From: Gliomastix tumulicola
Lineage: Eukaryota; Ascomycota; Sordariomycetes; Hypocreales; Bionectriaceae
DNA: 64,000 nucleotides
Reading direction: 5' to 3'
Assembly: GCA_001599755.1 (NCBI GenBank)
Contig: BCHX01000007.1
Location: forward strand, 2,294,001 to 2,358,000
Part shown: positions 37,897-51,110 of the stretch, one piece after another
How positions within the stretch are numbered: the first letter of the stretch is position 1
Layout: each line of letters opens with the position of its first letter
Notes under the pieces: generated by a model
What the model saw: the letters and a program-made list of their open reading frames with translations, nothing else
Database searches by the model: none
What the model was told of the DNA's origin: nothing
Translations under genes and position numbers: made by a program

Positions 37897-38363
37897 TATT
37901 ATAACCTAATTAATATAGTTATAGGGTTATAGGCTATATAGGTTATATAGGTAGATATAGATGGAGGGATATTCTATTTTAATAAAAGGAACTTACCTTA
38001 TACCTATAGTTTATAAGGAATAAGTAAACTACTAAGTGAACTAAAGTGTAAATTACTTAGTGAACTATATAGTAAACTAAGAGTATTACTTAGTATATAT
38101 ATTATAGTTATTACCTAGTAGATTAGATAGCTTACTAGCTATTAATAAAGTACTTTACTTAGATATACCTTTTACTAATAAGTATATTAAGCTAGAGTAT
38201 CCTTTACTAATACTAGTTCCCCTTAGCCTTGCTAATACTTATAACTTATTAGCTATAACTATTATCTACTTAGTTAAGATATCCTAGAGTTCTAAGAATA
38301 TATAATATTATTTAAACCCTGATCTAACTACCCTACACCAGACGGATCACCCTGTTTGTCATA
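37897..38363 (+). repeat. 3' LTR of G2 (467 bp)
   Basis: It starts TATTATAACC (TG changed to TA) and ends GTCATA. Its last 40-45 bases (from about 38,318) keep all CpA, TpG and CpG sites that the 5' LTR has lost, for example CCAGACGGATCACC against CTAGATAGATTACC. Confidence 0.9.
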
Positions 38364-38789
38364 GCCTAGAGTGCTGGAAATAGCCTGGCCTAGCCCTATA
38401 GTGCTGAGGCCCCTATAACTATAGTGGCTGGGCCTCTATAAAATATTATTTTAGTAGCCACCTCGCCTTATAATAGCCTGACCTTGTAAAGGTAGACCTT
38501 GTAAAGGTAGACCTTATAGAGGCAGACCTTGTAGAGGCAGACCTTATAGAGGCAGGCTTAATAGAGGCTGCCTACTTTAATTAATATAGCTTTAATTAAG
38601 TGCCTTAATTGACTGCCTTAATTAAGGCGGCCTTAATTAAGGCAGGCAGCCTAGGCTTATAGGGGCTAGGTAGTCTAATTAGTTGAAAATTAAAGGTATA
38701 GTGATGTATTAATTTCCCTCCCTACTAGCGCTTTATATGTGCCACTAATATGTGAATAGAAGTTTTATAATATGCGATTAGATTAACTT
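38364..38789 (-). mobile_element. Right part of MITE A3
   Basis: It continues A3 after the G2 insertion, beginning GCCTAGAGTGCTGG and ending GATTAACTT, then AAATTAAA. It contains the 15-bp minisatellite in reverse orientation (AGGTAGACCTTGTAA-like units, about 38,480-38,570) and AATTAAGGC units (about 38,595-38,645). It is lightly RIPped. A3 totals about 530 bp when rejoined. Confidence 0.88.
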
Positions 38790-38797
38790 AAATTAAA

Positions 38798-40746
38798 AAA
38801 TCTAAATATAAGTATTTAAATAAATAAGTCTTAAATAATATTACTTTTTATTATAATTATATTAAAATCCTTAAGGTAATTAAGAGGGAATTTAATATCC
38901 TTTAAATAATATATTTAGCTTATAATTATATTAATTTAAAGTCTTAAATCTTTTTAAGATCTTAAACTTTAAATTTAAAGACCTTTAATATAGGTTCTAT
39001 TATTAATTAATAAATTATATTTACTTTATAAAATAGAGATTACTTAATATTTTAATAAATAACTAGATTTACTAGATTTTCTCTTACTAGGACTAGGTCT
39101 TTAAAGAATAACTTTATTAATATATTAAGTACTAATATAAGGGAAAAAGTATTTAATTAAAAAACCTTATAAGAACTAATATAAGTTAAATAATTAAAAG
39201 AATTTAAGAAGACTTACCTTAATATAATTATCTATATAAATTTAGTCTTAAAATTAAGTAATAAATTAACTAGAAATATTTAATTACTTAATAATTTACC
39301 TCTTTCCCTATTAATATAATTAAAGATACTCTTATTAATATTATTATTTATTAATTTATTAATAGCACTAGATATTACTTTATTAGCTAAAAGATAAAGT
39401 CTATAAGCTAAGCCTATTACTATAAACCACCCTATAAACCCCCCTATAAATAACTTAACCTCTAATATAAAATAAAGTCTATAAATTAAATCTATAATTA
39501 TAAATAGCCCTACTAGCTTAACCCTTTATATAAAGATATCTTTATTCTTTTTAAATTTAATTATAATAAAGGCCTTTTCCCTTATATATATTCTATTAGT
39601 TATACTTATAAACTAGTTATAAGTCTTAGGGTATTTACCTAAAGACTTCACTATAGTAGATAAGGTAAAGACTAAAGGATTAACTAGCCCCCCTAGAAAT
39701 TAGTAAAATTAGGTTATATAACTCCTTAAGTAAAATAAGATAATTTTATAAGATTTACTTAAAGTATTTTAGCTATAGATAGAGCTAGCTAACCTTTAAC
39801 TATTTATTATTACTAAATTAAACTTAATTTAGAGGAATATAGCTTTATTATAAGGTTATTATATTTATTAATAATAAGACTCTTCTTTATTCTTTTTTAA
39901 ATTAAGGTTTAAATTTAATTTAAATTTTAATAACTATTAGTATAAATAACTTTATTATATTTTCTATTAAAATAAAAGAGGTTAATAATATTATTATTAA
40001 TATAAATTATTAAATAATTTAAATAAAGTTAAACTTAATATAACTTAACTCCTTAAATTTAAATTAAATTTAATTAGCTACTTCTAGCTAAATATACTAA
40101 AAATAAAGATAAAAGGTAATATTATATTTACTTATAGAAATTAATTTTTCTATATAAATATAATTTTTTTTCTTAAAATTATTATTAATTATAAAAAGAT
40201 TAAATATTATAATAATATTTAGCTATTTTTATATATTATATTATAAGGTTAAGCTTTTAAATAATATTAAGAATAACTTATAAAGAGGGATAAATAAAAA
40301 TTATAAAATAAACTCTTACTTAAGTACTAGTACTAAGTATTTATAGAAAAATTCTCTATAAATATAATAAAAATCTAATAGTAATTAAACTATTTATATT
40401 ATAACTAGATTATATATTATAATAAATAGTTAATTTAGACCTTTACCTTATATATTATTTAACTTATATAGTCCCTTAATATATATAAGATTAAAGCTAA
40501 GTTAAGTTATATTTATAATAAATTAAACCTTTATTTAAAATAATAAGTCTAATAACCTTAATATTTTATATATTTAAGTAACTAGCTTAAAGACTTAAAT
40601 AAGAAAACCTAGGTATAGTAAAAGAAGTTAAAGTATACTACTAATTAAACTTATAACTAGTAAAATACCTCTTTTTATTTCTACTATATAGGAAATATTA
40701 ACTTTAGGCTTATTAAAATATTACTAGTATTTAGTTTAAATATATT
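38798..40746. other. Unidentified RIPped AT-rich sequence
   Basis: No domain recognised. A short C-rich patch (about 39,430-39,450, CCACCCTATAAACCCCCCT) stands out because CpC/CpT are spared by RIP. It is the original right flank of A3. Confidence 0.45.
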
Positions 40747-40754
40747 TATATTAA

Positions 40755-41259
40755 GAGTAGGTTTAATCACATAATATGAAATATCTAATCACATAATATA
40801 ACCTATGCAAGCCACTAGCGTTATAGCACCTCATACCATAGACCTGTTATTCTATAAGCTAAGGCGCTGGAAATAGCCCAGCCTGGCCCTACAGCACCTA
40901 GGCCCCTATAATTACAGTAGCTAGGCCTCTATAAAACAGTGTTACAGCAGCCGCCTTGCCTTATAATAATAGCCTAACCTTATAGAGGCTAACCTTATAG
41001 AGGCAGACCTTATAGAGATAGACCTTATAGAGGCAGAGGTAATAGAGGCTACCTACCTTAATTAAAGCCACGCTAATTAAAGCAGCTAGATTAAGGTAGC
41101 CTAGGTGAAGGTAGAGGCCACTAGAAGAGGCAGGGCTTAGTAGTCTAATTAGCTAAGGCCTAGAGGTATAGAGAGGTACTAATAGCTCCCCTGCCTAGCG
41201 CTTTATATATACTACTATTATATAAATAGATATTTTATATTATGTGATTAGACCTACTC
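40755..41259 (-). mobile_element. MITE-like element, subfamily B, copy B2
   Basis: 505 bp. The ends are inverted repeats of about 31 bp beginning GAGTAGGTTTAATCACATAA, with a one-base difference in the first 15 from the other end. TATATTAA is repeated exactly (40747-40754 and 41260-41267). The interior shares the GGAAATAGCC, GGCCCCTATAA and AGGCAGACCTTA blocks with subfamily A in reverse orientation. It is only lightly RIPped. Confidence 0.9.
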
Positions 41260-41267
41260 TATATTAA

Positions 41268-41815
41268 ATTAAAATAAATTAAGTTATTAAAAAATAGTAA
41301 ATAAGTATATAGGTTTTATTTTATATAATAGCTTAATAAATATATAATATTAGCCCTAGAATAAGTTTATACTAAATAAACTATTTAATATATAGTATAT
41401 ACCCCCTTAGTAAAATAGATTTAGATAATTATAATCTCCTTAGCTTATTAATATATTCTAATATTAGAAATTTAAAAAATAAGTTAATTAAGTAAAAATA
41501 GCTAATATAAAACTTAATAATAAAGATTTTAAAGTAATTTTTATTTACCTAGAGGGCTACTAAATCTTAGAGAACCTAGCCTTAGACCTAAACTATAAGG
41601 AAACTAGTTATAAAGAAATTAATTTAAATAAAATTATTATACTAATTATAAGTATTAAAAATAAGTAATTAATATTAAAGGTAATAATATAAGTTTAATA
41701 TTAATTATATAAATTTATATTTAATAATAGTAATACTTTTTAATAATATTTTAGGGAACTTAAATAATATAATAAAAATAAATAAATAATTAATTATATT
41801 AGGTTAATTTACTAT
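41268..41815. other. Unidentified RIPped AT-rich sequence between B2 and B3
   Basis: Nothing recognised. AT-rich and depleted of CpA/TpG. Confidence 0.5.
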
Positions 41816-42119
41816 AAGTAGGTCTAATTATATAATACAAAAAGTCTAATCGCATAATATAGCCTATGTGAGCCACTAGTGTTATAGCACCTTATACTAT
41901 AGACCTATTATTCTGTGGGCTAAGGCGCTGGAAATAGCCTGGCCTGGCCCTATAGCGCCTAGGCCCCTATAATTATAGTAGCTGGGCCTCTATAAAACAG
42001 CGTTGCGGCAGCCACCTTGCCTTACAATAATAGCCCGACCTTGTAGAGGCCAGCCTTGCAGAGGCCAACCTCATAGAGGTAGACCTTATAGAGGTAAACC
42101 TTATAGAGGCAGAGGTGAT
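41816..42119 (-). mobile_element. MITE-like element, subfamily B, copy B3, right end missing
   Basis: It begins AAGTAGGTCTAAT and repeats GTCTAATCGCATAATA in the subterminal region. It runs through the conserved interior (GGCGCTGGAAATAGCCTGG, GCGTTGCGGCAGCC) and stops at GAGGTGAT, where A5 begins. It is among the least mutated copies. The B continuation seen in B2 (ATAGAGGCTACC) is not found downstream in the window. Confidence 0.8.
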
Positions 42120-42174
42120 GAGTTGATTTAATCATATATTATAAAACTTCTATTTATATATTAGTAGTATATAC
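42120..42174. mobile_element. Terminal repeat of an A-type element (A5) with different interior
   Basis: GAGTTGATTTAATC and the following 40 bases match the 55-bp A terminus. The sequence then departs completely from all other A copies (TAACCCTATTTTTCTCC). No opposite terminus was found in the remaining window. It could be the end of a larger, possibly autonomous relative, or a truncated copy. Confidence 0.6.
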
Positions 42175-45100
42175 TAACCCTATTTTTCTCCACCCCTCTA
42201 TACCACTATATTCCCCCTTAGAGTATATAGTATATAGGCCTAGAAAAAGGGTAACTAATAAAAATAAGTAGGTAGATCCTAATAAAGGGTAGTAACCTAT
42301 AAATTAATAATAAATAAACTATATATTACTTTAAAGAAAATACTATAACTTTAAAATAATATAATATAATAATATTATAGCTAATTTCTATTAAACTAGT
42401 ATTATTTTATTCCTTATTATTATATTTATTTATTTATTTAATTAAGTAAATAAATAATATAATTTTTATTTTTTAATACTATAGTATTAATAGCCCTCCT
42501 AGCTACCTATAATACTATTATTCTATAGCTATATTAATACCTTAATCTCTAACCTCTACCTCTACCTTAAGAAGTTAATTATATAGCTACTTAGATAGTA
42601 ACCTAAGTAATAAGTTTATTATACTTAGACCTTAATAGATAATATTATATACTTAAGGGAAGGTTATAATAATTATCTTTACTAGTATTTAAATAAATAA
42701 CTAGTCTTAATAAAGGTAATAATTAAACTATAAAGAAAAGTATAATTATTATAAAATAAGAGACTATTAAGATATATATAGTTATTAATTTCTATAGTAT
42801 TAATACTATTATTATTAATAATAATAGAGGTATAAGGCTTAGAGGTATAGCTTCCTTCTTATTACTAGTATTATACTACTAGCTATATAATTACTTAACC
42901 TTTACTAGATTATAAATATATTATAGCTTAGCTTTATACTTAGAGGGCTTCTAGAGCTATTAATAAGGGTAAATATCTTTCTTTTATAATATCTAGCTAG
43001 TTTAAATAACTTTAAATATTATATATTTATAAGGAAGCTTATATTAGTTAGTAAAGTAGTTATTATATAGGCTAAGTAGCTATAAGTTAAAGAGGTATAG
43101 GCTTATAGCTCTTATATACTTTTTTTACTTTTAGATTAATATTATTATCTTTCTTAAGATTTAAATAAGTAGGTTACTAAGTTATAACTAATATAAATAT
43201 ATATTTATAAAGTATATACCCTAGTTAGTTATTTCCTAAATATATTTTTATTATTTCTTCTTAAGTAAGTTAATAATTACTTTATATAGATATAGGAGAT
43301 ATACTATACTTATAAGAAGTATAGTCTTTAATTTATAGTATATTACTTTAATTAGACTATTTATATATTAGCTATAGTTATAGTATTATAAGATAAGGTA
43401 ATAAGCTTACTAGTACTTCTATAGTATATATTTATTTATAATATATTATAAAAGGTGTCTCTATTCTTTATTATAGGTATTAATTATAAATAGCTAAGCC
43501 TCCTTAAACTTAGCCTTTATTAGTATATAAAGGATATACTTTTAATACTTAAATATTACCTCTTTATTTATTAAATTACCTTCTAGGATAAGGAATATAT
43601 TATTATTATTTCTATTTATACTAAGACACCATGGCGAATTTAATATTTATATAAGTACTATAGAAGCTTAGTAGTTAAGTATTAGGTCTAGCTTAGATTC
43701 ACTAAGTATAAGAGGTAAAGATAGAAATTATAAGTTTAATATAACCTATATTACTAGGTTATTAATAATATTAGAAGATATATTAAATAGGTTATATAGG
43801 TGGAATTCTATTATAAATTATATTACTACCTATAGATACTAATTTTTAGATACTAGGAAGAGTATCCTTACTTATATAACTTGACTTTCTATTAGTTCTT
43901 TATTTTTTTTTTATTAAATTATAAGTATAAACTAACACTATAAATTAATAGGACACTAGTTCTATTAGTTACTAGGACACTATAGTGAATTTAATATTAC
44001 TATTTTACTAGGTTTTTAGCTAGTATAAATTACCCTAAGGAATTATTTTTAATTAAGTATAAATATTTATTAGAGACTTTTAGAGCTCTTTTTACTATTT
44101 ATTATTTATTAAATAGTAATTAAGTACTATTTATTATTTATAAATAAATAAATAAATAAAGAAAATAAATTAAACTTTAAAGTAATATTTATAAGTTTTT
44201 ATTTTAAAAATATAAAATAATTAATTATAGTATTTATTTTATATTAAATTTTATTTTAATAATTTATTTAATATAAGTATAAAATTTACCTCTTTTTATA
44301 TACTATATAATTATAATTTTAAAAGATTTTTAATTTTAAATATTAAATATAAGAATTTAAAGATTTATAATTAATAAAAATTTCTAAGAGAATTTAAAGA
44401 GCTTATAAAATAATTTATAATATAAGTTTAAATAATAAATATATTATATTATAACTAGAAGTAAAAATTAAATAAATTTTAAGTAAATTAATAAATATTA
44501 ATTAATATTAATTATTTTAATTTAAAAAGAAAATTATTAAAATTAATAAAAAGATTTATAAATTTCTATTAAATTATTAAAGTTTTATTATTAAGAAATA
44601 TTTATAAATTATAATTATTAATATTAATTTAAATTTATAATATATTTAATATAAAAGATTTAAAAGATTTTTATAAAAATAATTTAAAGAAATTAATAAA
44701 TAATCCCTTTATAAAAGAAGAGATATTTAAAGTTAAAAAGATCTTATAATATTAAAAATTAAAATCTTATAAATATTATTTAATATAATAAAAGGGATTT
44801 CTTAGAGAGAATATTTAAATTTTTACTTTAAACTTTATAAATAAAAATATTCTTAAAAAATATAATAAAAAGAATTTTATTTAAAATTATTAAAAATAAC
44901 TTTTTTTTAAAAAAAATTAATATTTAATTATAAATATATTTATATTAATTATAAATAAATATTAACCTAAAATATTAATAATTTATTCTTTTACTTAAAA
45001 GGATTAATAAATATAATAAAGTCTTTTTTAAAAAATTATAATTTAATAATATTAAAAAGAAGAATAATAAAACTTAAATTATTTTTCTTTAAAATTAAAA

Positions 45101-46020
45101 ATAATCTTTAATTATATTAAAAGTTTATTTCTTTTTAAATAAAGGTTAATATATTAAAGAAAATTACTTAATAAAAAATCTAAAATTTAGTAAAAAAGTT
45201 AAATAAAAAGATAAGATTTTCTTTAAAGAGTTTATAAAAAAAGAGATTCTCCTAAGTAGCTAAAAGGTAAAAAAGAGATATAAAATAAATAAAGTTTTTA
45301 TTTATATTTTAAGAGAAGTTATTAAAAGTACTTTAATAAAGTAGAGAAATTTAATTCTATTAATTAATATATTTAATTATAAAATAATAAAAGAAAAAAA
45401 AACTCTTATAAATATATATAAAAGAGAGAATACTAGGCTTTTATTAATAAAATATTATTAAAATAAAAGAGCTTTAAATAATATAATAACCTTAGTAGAA
45501 ATCCCTAGTAGGTACTTATAGTTCTTATATAGTAATAAGAGCATTAACTAGAAGCACTTCATGCTCATGTAGTGCTTAGCTTATTCTCCACCTCTATATA
45601 GTACTTATACTATATATAATTAGTTCTTACTAGTTTATAGCTTATTTATAGGTAGAACTTATTAGTATACCTAGTATATATAACTATATATAATAAATAT
45701 AAAAAATATCTTATTAATTAACTATTAACTAGCTTATCTTAATAGGTATACCTATAACACTTAATAAATATTAGACCTCTATTATTAATTTATTAATTAA
45801 TCTATTAATTATTACTAGTCTTATAGGCTAATACTAACTATATATTATTAATTTTTATACTATTTAATTAAGTATTAATACTAACCTTATATTACTAATT
45901 TTAATACCCTAAGAGTTAAAACTTAATATTTAATACCTAATACTAGATACTTAATATTATATATAATAAATACTATTAAAGTATAATATAATTATATAAT
46001 AGATTTATTTATTAAATATA
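42175..46020. other. Unidentified RIPped region downstream of A5
   Basis: AT-rich without intact frames. Two related 24-bp blocks (GACACCATGGCGAATTTAAT at about 43,625 and GACACTATAGTGAATTTAAT at about 43,976) lie about 350 bp apart. A short un-RIPped patch at 45,541-45,590 contains a hairpin (listed separately). I could not assign a transposase or retroelement domain. Confidence 0.4.
45552..45577. other. Hairpin in un-RIPped patch
   Basis: AAGCACT (45552-45558) and AGTGCTT (45571-45577) form a 7-bp stem around the loop TCATGCTCATGT. The surrounding 50 bases keep several CpA and TpG dinucleotides, unlike their neighbours. Function unknown. Confidence 0.45.
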
Positions 46021-46025
46021 ATAAG

Positions 46026-46240
46026 TATCACATATAGGCCAAGGGACCCCACTAGATTAATAAAATCATAGAATAGAAGGTATTAAGCCTAAGAAAGCCT
46101 AGTAAATCCCCAGGTATAAAAGAAGCTTAAAAGGAGAATTAATTAAAGGGAGATAATAATAAATATTATAATATATAATAACCCTACCTTTATAAAGTAT
46201 ATTTATAGTATAATCTACTCCTACTATAAGACCCTTAATA
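46026..46240 (+). repeat. 5' LTR of G3 (215 bp)
   Basis: It starts TATCACATATAGGCC and ends CCCTTAATA. It aligns gap-free with 54191-54405. The first 50 bases are far less RIPped than in the 3' LTR (CACATATAGGCCAAGGG against TATATATAGATTAAGGG). Confidence 0.88.
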
Positions 46241-46299
46241 ATTTATTTATTATTCTAACCTTATAAAAAAGGTATAAGACTAAGTTATTTATAAAGAAA

Positions 46300-49200
46300 T
46301 ACTATAAATACTAGAGATAAATTAGTAGGGCTTAATTTATCTATTTCTACTAAAGAATTTAATACTTATATAATTTCCTAGGGGAATATTAAGAGAATAC
46401 TTAATAATTATAATACTTAAAATATAAATAATATAATAATAAAAGAGATTAAGTAAAGTCTAAAGTACTACTAATAAAATAAGGAAAAGGAAAAAAATAA
46501 ATAAAATTTAAAGGCCTATTAATAAGGTAAAGATTTAATTAAAAAAGAGTAAATTTATCTCCTTAATAAAAGTATAAAGAAGACTTATATTATTAACCTA
46601 ACTACTAAGACTTCCTACTTAAGGAGTATAATAAAGATTTATTAAGAAACCCTATAATATATAAGGATAAGTTACTATAAGCTATAAGTATTCTTAGTTA
46701 ATTTAAAACTTATATTTTAGGTTTATTTAAAAGAATTTTAAAAAGATATTTTAAAGATTTTATATACTATAAACTATATAAAGAAAAATATAAAAACCTA
46801 ATAAATAAAGTAATTTAAAAAATAATAAAATTATAATTTTAATAATATTACCTAGGTTAACTTTAAGAAGTAGTTAAAGATTATAATTTAATCCCTAAAG
46901 TCTTAGTATTTTAAAGTAACTATATAATTAAATTATTAATATTAGAAAGAGAAGTAGATTATTAATTAATTTCTACTTTAATTTAAATAAAACTTTATAG
47001 AAATTCTAGTAAAAATCTCTAATTAATTTATAGTAACTTTATATTTTTAATATATAAAGCTATATTTATAAACTTAAATTATTAATATAAAGATACCTTT
47101 AATATAAGATTAATTCTTCTTAATAGTAGTAACTATAAAATTATTAATAGGAAAAAAAAAGGATTTTTTTACTTAAAATAACTAAAAGCTTTAAAGAAAA
47201 CCCTTTAAAAAAAGTTTAACCCTAGAAGTTAAAAAGAAGTTTATACTTAGTCTTAGTAGACTAAGTTAAGCTTATATAGAAGTAATATATTATAAATATT
47301 ATAAAAAGGGCTACTATATAAGTAATTACTTTAAACTTTAATTAAAAACTCCTATTATTAAATCTAATACTATAGAGTTAAAATATTAATAAATTAAAGG
47401 GTAATCTTCACTTAAACTTATACTTTATAGCTATAAAGTAATTAAATACCCTATTTATATTTAAAAAGATAAATAATAGGCTAAGGGAATTATAATATTA
47501 GATATAAAAAGTAATATTAATTTATTAAAGCTTTATATAATTAACTAAAAATATTTAACTTTAGCTCTAGGGTTAAAGATAGTAAATAGAATAATTATCT
47601 TTATATTAAGGTAGTATTTATACCTTATAATATTAATAAATAACTTTAAATAAATAAGGATTATATAGTATTACTTCTTTATTATAGAGAGAGTAAATAA
47701 TATAATCTTAAAGATCCTTTAATTTAAAAAGATTAATCCTTATTATAAATTTTAAAAATAAAACTAAAACTACCTACTAGAAGTTAATAAATTTAAACTA
47801 ATAATAATACTAAAGTAACTTTATAAGATCTAGAAGAGAAGCTAATAAGTATTTACCCTATTATTATTATAAAAGAACTTAAAAAAAATAATAGAAGTTC
47901 TTTACTATATTAAATTATTAAATAAAACTTAGGAAAAAAATATTACCTTACCCTAAAAGTACTAGTAGTATAAAGATATATTTAATTTAGAGGTAGTAGC
48001 CCTCCTTTAGCTTATAGGAAGTATAAAAATATATACTATTAAACTTAAAGGGGACCTAAAGCCTTATTAGGGATTTATTTATAATTTAACTTCTAAGAAA
48101 TTAAAAATTCTATAAGAATACTTAAAGTAAGTATTAATAAATTACTAAATATAATAATCTACTAGTTTATAGGGAATAAAGGTATTATTTATATTAAAGA
48201 AAGGTAATAAACTATACCTATATATTAATTACTATATATTTAATTAGGTAACTTTTAAGAATAAGACTTCTTTATCTTTAATTTTAAAATTTTTAAATTA
48301 ATTATAAAATATTAAACTTTATATAAAATTAAATTTAAAGAATACCTATTATTATATATATATTTATAAAGAAAATAAATATAAGATAATTTTCTACTAT
48401 TAATATAACTACTATAAATACTAAGTAATATTATTTAGACTTTTTAAGATATTTATTATCTTTTAATAGTATATAAATAATATACTATTTAAATTAGTAG
48501 ATAAGTACTATATTCTTTATTTAAATAATATTTTTATTTATAGCTAAAATAAGAAGAAATATTAGTAATATATTTATATAGTCCTCTAAAGATTAAGAGA
48601 ATAAAGGTTATATATAAATTTAAAAAAATATAAATTCTATAAAATAAATATCTTTTTTCTAGGATTTATAGTATTTATAAAAGGAATATATATAAAACTT
48701 AATTAAATTTAAATAATAATAAATTAGCTTAAGCTATAAAGTATTTATAATATTAAATTATTTTTAGAATTTATAGGGTTTTATAGAAGATTTATTAAAA
48801 ATTATAGTAAAATTATTAATCTACTTATAGAAAGATTAAAAGAAGTAGTTAAAGGTAATTTAATCTTAATAGACTAAGAGAAGGTAGTATTCTATAAGCT
48901 ATAGGTTATTTTTTAAAATATATTTATATTAGTATATTTTAATCTAAAGGTAAAACTCTAAGTTATTATAAATATATTAAACTTTACTATTAAAGCTTAA
49001 TTAATATAGCTATTAAAGGAAGTATAATATCTTATTATTTATTATTTAAGGAAGCTTTAAGGAGTAAAGATATATTATTAAATACTTAATATAGAACTCT
49101 TAGTAATAATAAAAGCTTTTTACTATTAGAAATATTATTTACTATATTTTACTAAGATTATAAAAGTTTTAATAAATTATTTAAATTATAATTATTTAAC

Positions 49201-51110
49201 TATAAAGATTAAGCTATTACCTAGATAAGCTAAAGTACTTAATTTTCTTACTCCCTTTAACTTTAAGATTTATTATTAATTTAGTAGGAAGAATCCTATA
49301 AATAGGCTAAGTAAAAGAAGAGATTAAAAATCTAAGTTAAAAAGAGAGTAAATTTAAGAAGAGCTTTTACTTATATTTTTATAGTAATTCTATAATAAAA
49401 TTAAATATATAATTACTATAAATTAATATATTTTACCTAAGGGGTTATACCTAAAAGAGGTAAGTTATTATAATTAATACTAAATTATAAATAACCTTAA
49501 TAATATCTCTAGGTTATATCTAGTAAATCTTCTATATTATAGGAAAGTTATAAGAGTTTACCTTTAATTAATAATCTAATAAATAACTAAAGGGGAAAAA
49601 AAATTATACTACTTTTTTATTATTTATTAAAGTTTAATCTTAATACTTATCTTTAAAGAGACCTTAATAATAGTATTATTATATATATAATAAGGGGATA
49701 TTTTTATATAAAGTATATAAGAAGCTATTAAAAAAGACTTAAAGAATAGTAGAAGTCTAATTCCTAAATAATAATAAATATTTAAAGATAGTTTATTATA
49801 CTAAGATAAATATATTTATATTCCCTAAGGATTATATATTAAATTACTTATTCTTTTATATAATAATCTTATTATAAAATATTAAAGGGTATATAGGACT
49901 TTATTTAGCTTAATAAGAAATTATTTTTAGAAAAGTATAAAGAAAAATATAAAAAGCTATATTTAAACTTACTTAATTTACTAAAAAGTTACTATATTAA
50001 AGTAATAATCTACTAGTAGGTTATATCCTTTACTTATACCTAGATAACCTTTTAGTAAAATATCTTTTAATTTAATTATAAATTTACTACTTATAAAAAA
50101 TAAAAATAATAAGAAATATAATATTATTTTAGTTATAGTAAATTAATTAATAAAGTATACTATTTACTTTACTATTATAAAGAAGATATTTTTAAAATAA
50201 GTAATATCTCTTTTATTTTAAAGGGTTTTTAAATAATATAAATTACTAGAAGGGATTATCTCTAATTATAGAAGAATCTTTACTAGTAATTATTAGAGAT
50301 CTTTATATTTTCTCCTAGGAATTAAATAATATTTAAATATTATTTATTACCTATAAATAAATAATTAAATAGAATATATAAACTAAACCTTTAAAAATCA
50401 TCTTTAATATTATATTTTTAAGAAATAAATAAATTAATCTTTATACTTAAATATAGTAGAATTTATATTAAATAATATAATATATTTAAGTACTTTAAAA
50501 AACTTAATAAGAATATTTATAAAATTTAACTTAAAAATATTAACTATTATTATAAACCTATACTTAATAAAATTAAACTTTATAGAAGCTAATTAAAGAG
50601 TTAAAAAACTATAAAACCTATAAAATATAATTATTTAATTCTTATAGTAAGCTTAATAATTATATAAATAATATTATAATAAAAAGTAAAACCCTAGTAA
50701 GTTCTATATAAAATAATAAATAATACTTAATACTAAGAATTTACCTTTAAGGAAATTATTTAAAAAACTTATAGAAAAGTTTATTAATTTATATTAAATA
50801 TAAAATATATTATTATTAAGTAATATATATTAACTTTAATTACCTTTATTAATTAAAATTTATAATATCTTTAATATAAAGTACCTTAAACTATTTATAG
50901 AAAAAAACCCTATAAAATTAATTAATTACCTCTTTTTAAAAGAAGAAATATATAAAATTAATAAAATTTTATTTTATTAAAGTTTAAAATTATAAAAAAA
51001 GTACTTAATAAAATAAAAAAGATATTCTAATAAAAACTCTTAGATTATAAAATATAACTTTATTAATAATATATTAATATAAAAGTATAAAAATAATCTT
51101 TAATTCTAAA
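46300..51110 (+). pseudogene. G3 gag-pol relic, one frame
   Basis: In one reading frame: a zinc knuckle relic at 47,288 (YYKYYKKGYYxxxY for CX2CX4HX4C), RT LFILKKGNKLYLYINYY from 48,185, the catalytic YLNN at 48,518-48,529 (YLDD with both Asp changed to Asn), and a chromodomain at 51,002 (YLIK*KRYSNKNS*, stops in place of Trp). Integrase landmarks lie between these (IP*GLYIKLLILLYNN near 49.82 kb; a VNxLIKYT-like block near 50.14 kb). Knuckle, RT and chromodomain keep the same frame, so disruption is by transitions. Confidence 0.78.

Larger units (their letters stand above)
30510..38363 (+). mobile_element. Ty3/gypsy chromovirus G2, full length, RIP-inactivated
   Basis: Direct LTRs of 467 bp bound it, and GCCTA stands before (30505-30509) and after (38364-38368). 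A purine tract AGAGGGGAGAGA (37882-37893) precedes the 3' LTR. The internal order is Gag with zinc knuckle relic, RT, RNase H, integrase, chromodomain. It sits inside MITE A3, whose two parts rejoin cleanly when G2 and one GCCTA are removed. Retained Trp codons (for example KWKE in the chromodomain) suggest slightly lighter mutation than G1. One base is ambiguous (n at 34316). Confidence 0.92.

Noticed and set aside
43625..44000. LTR or inverted-repeat pair formed by the two GACAC...GAATTTAAT blocks
   Set aside because: Only about 24 bases match, without flanking duplications or further similarity, so no element could be defined.
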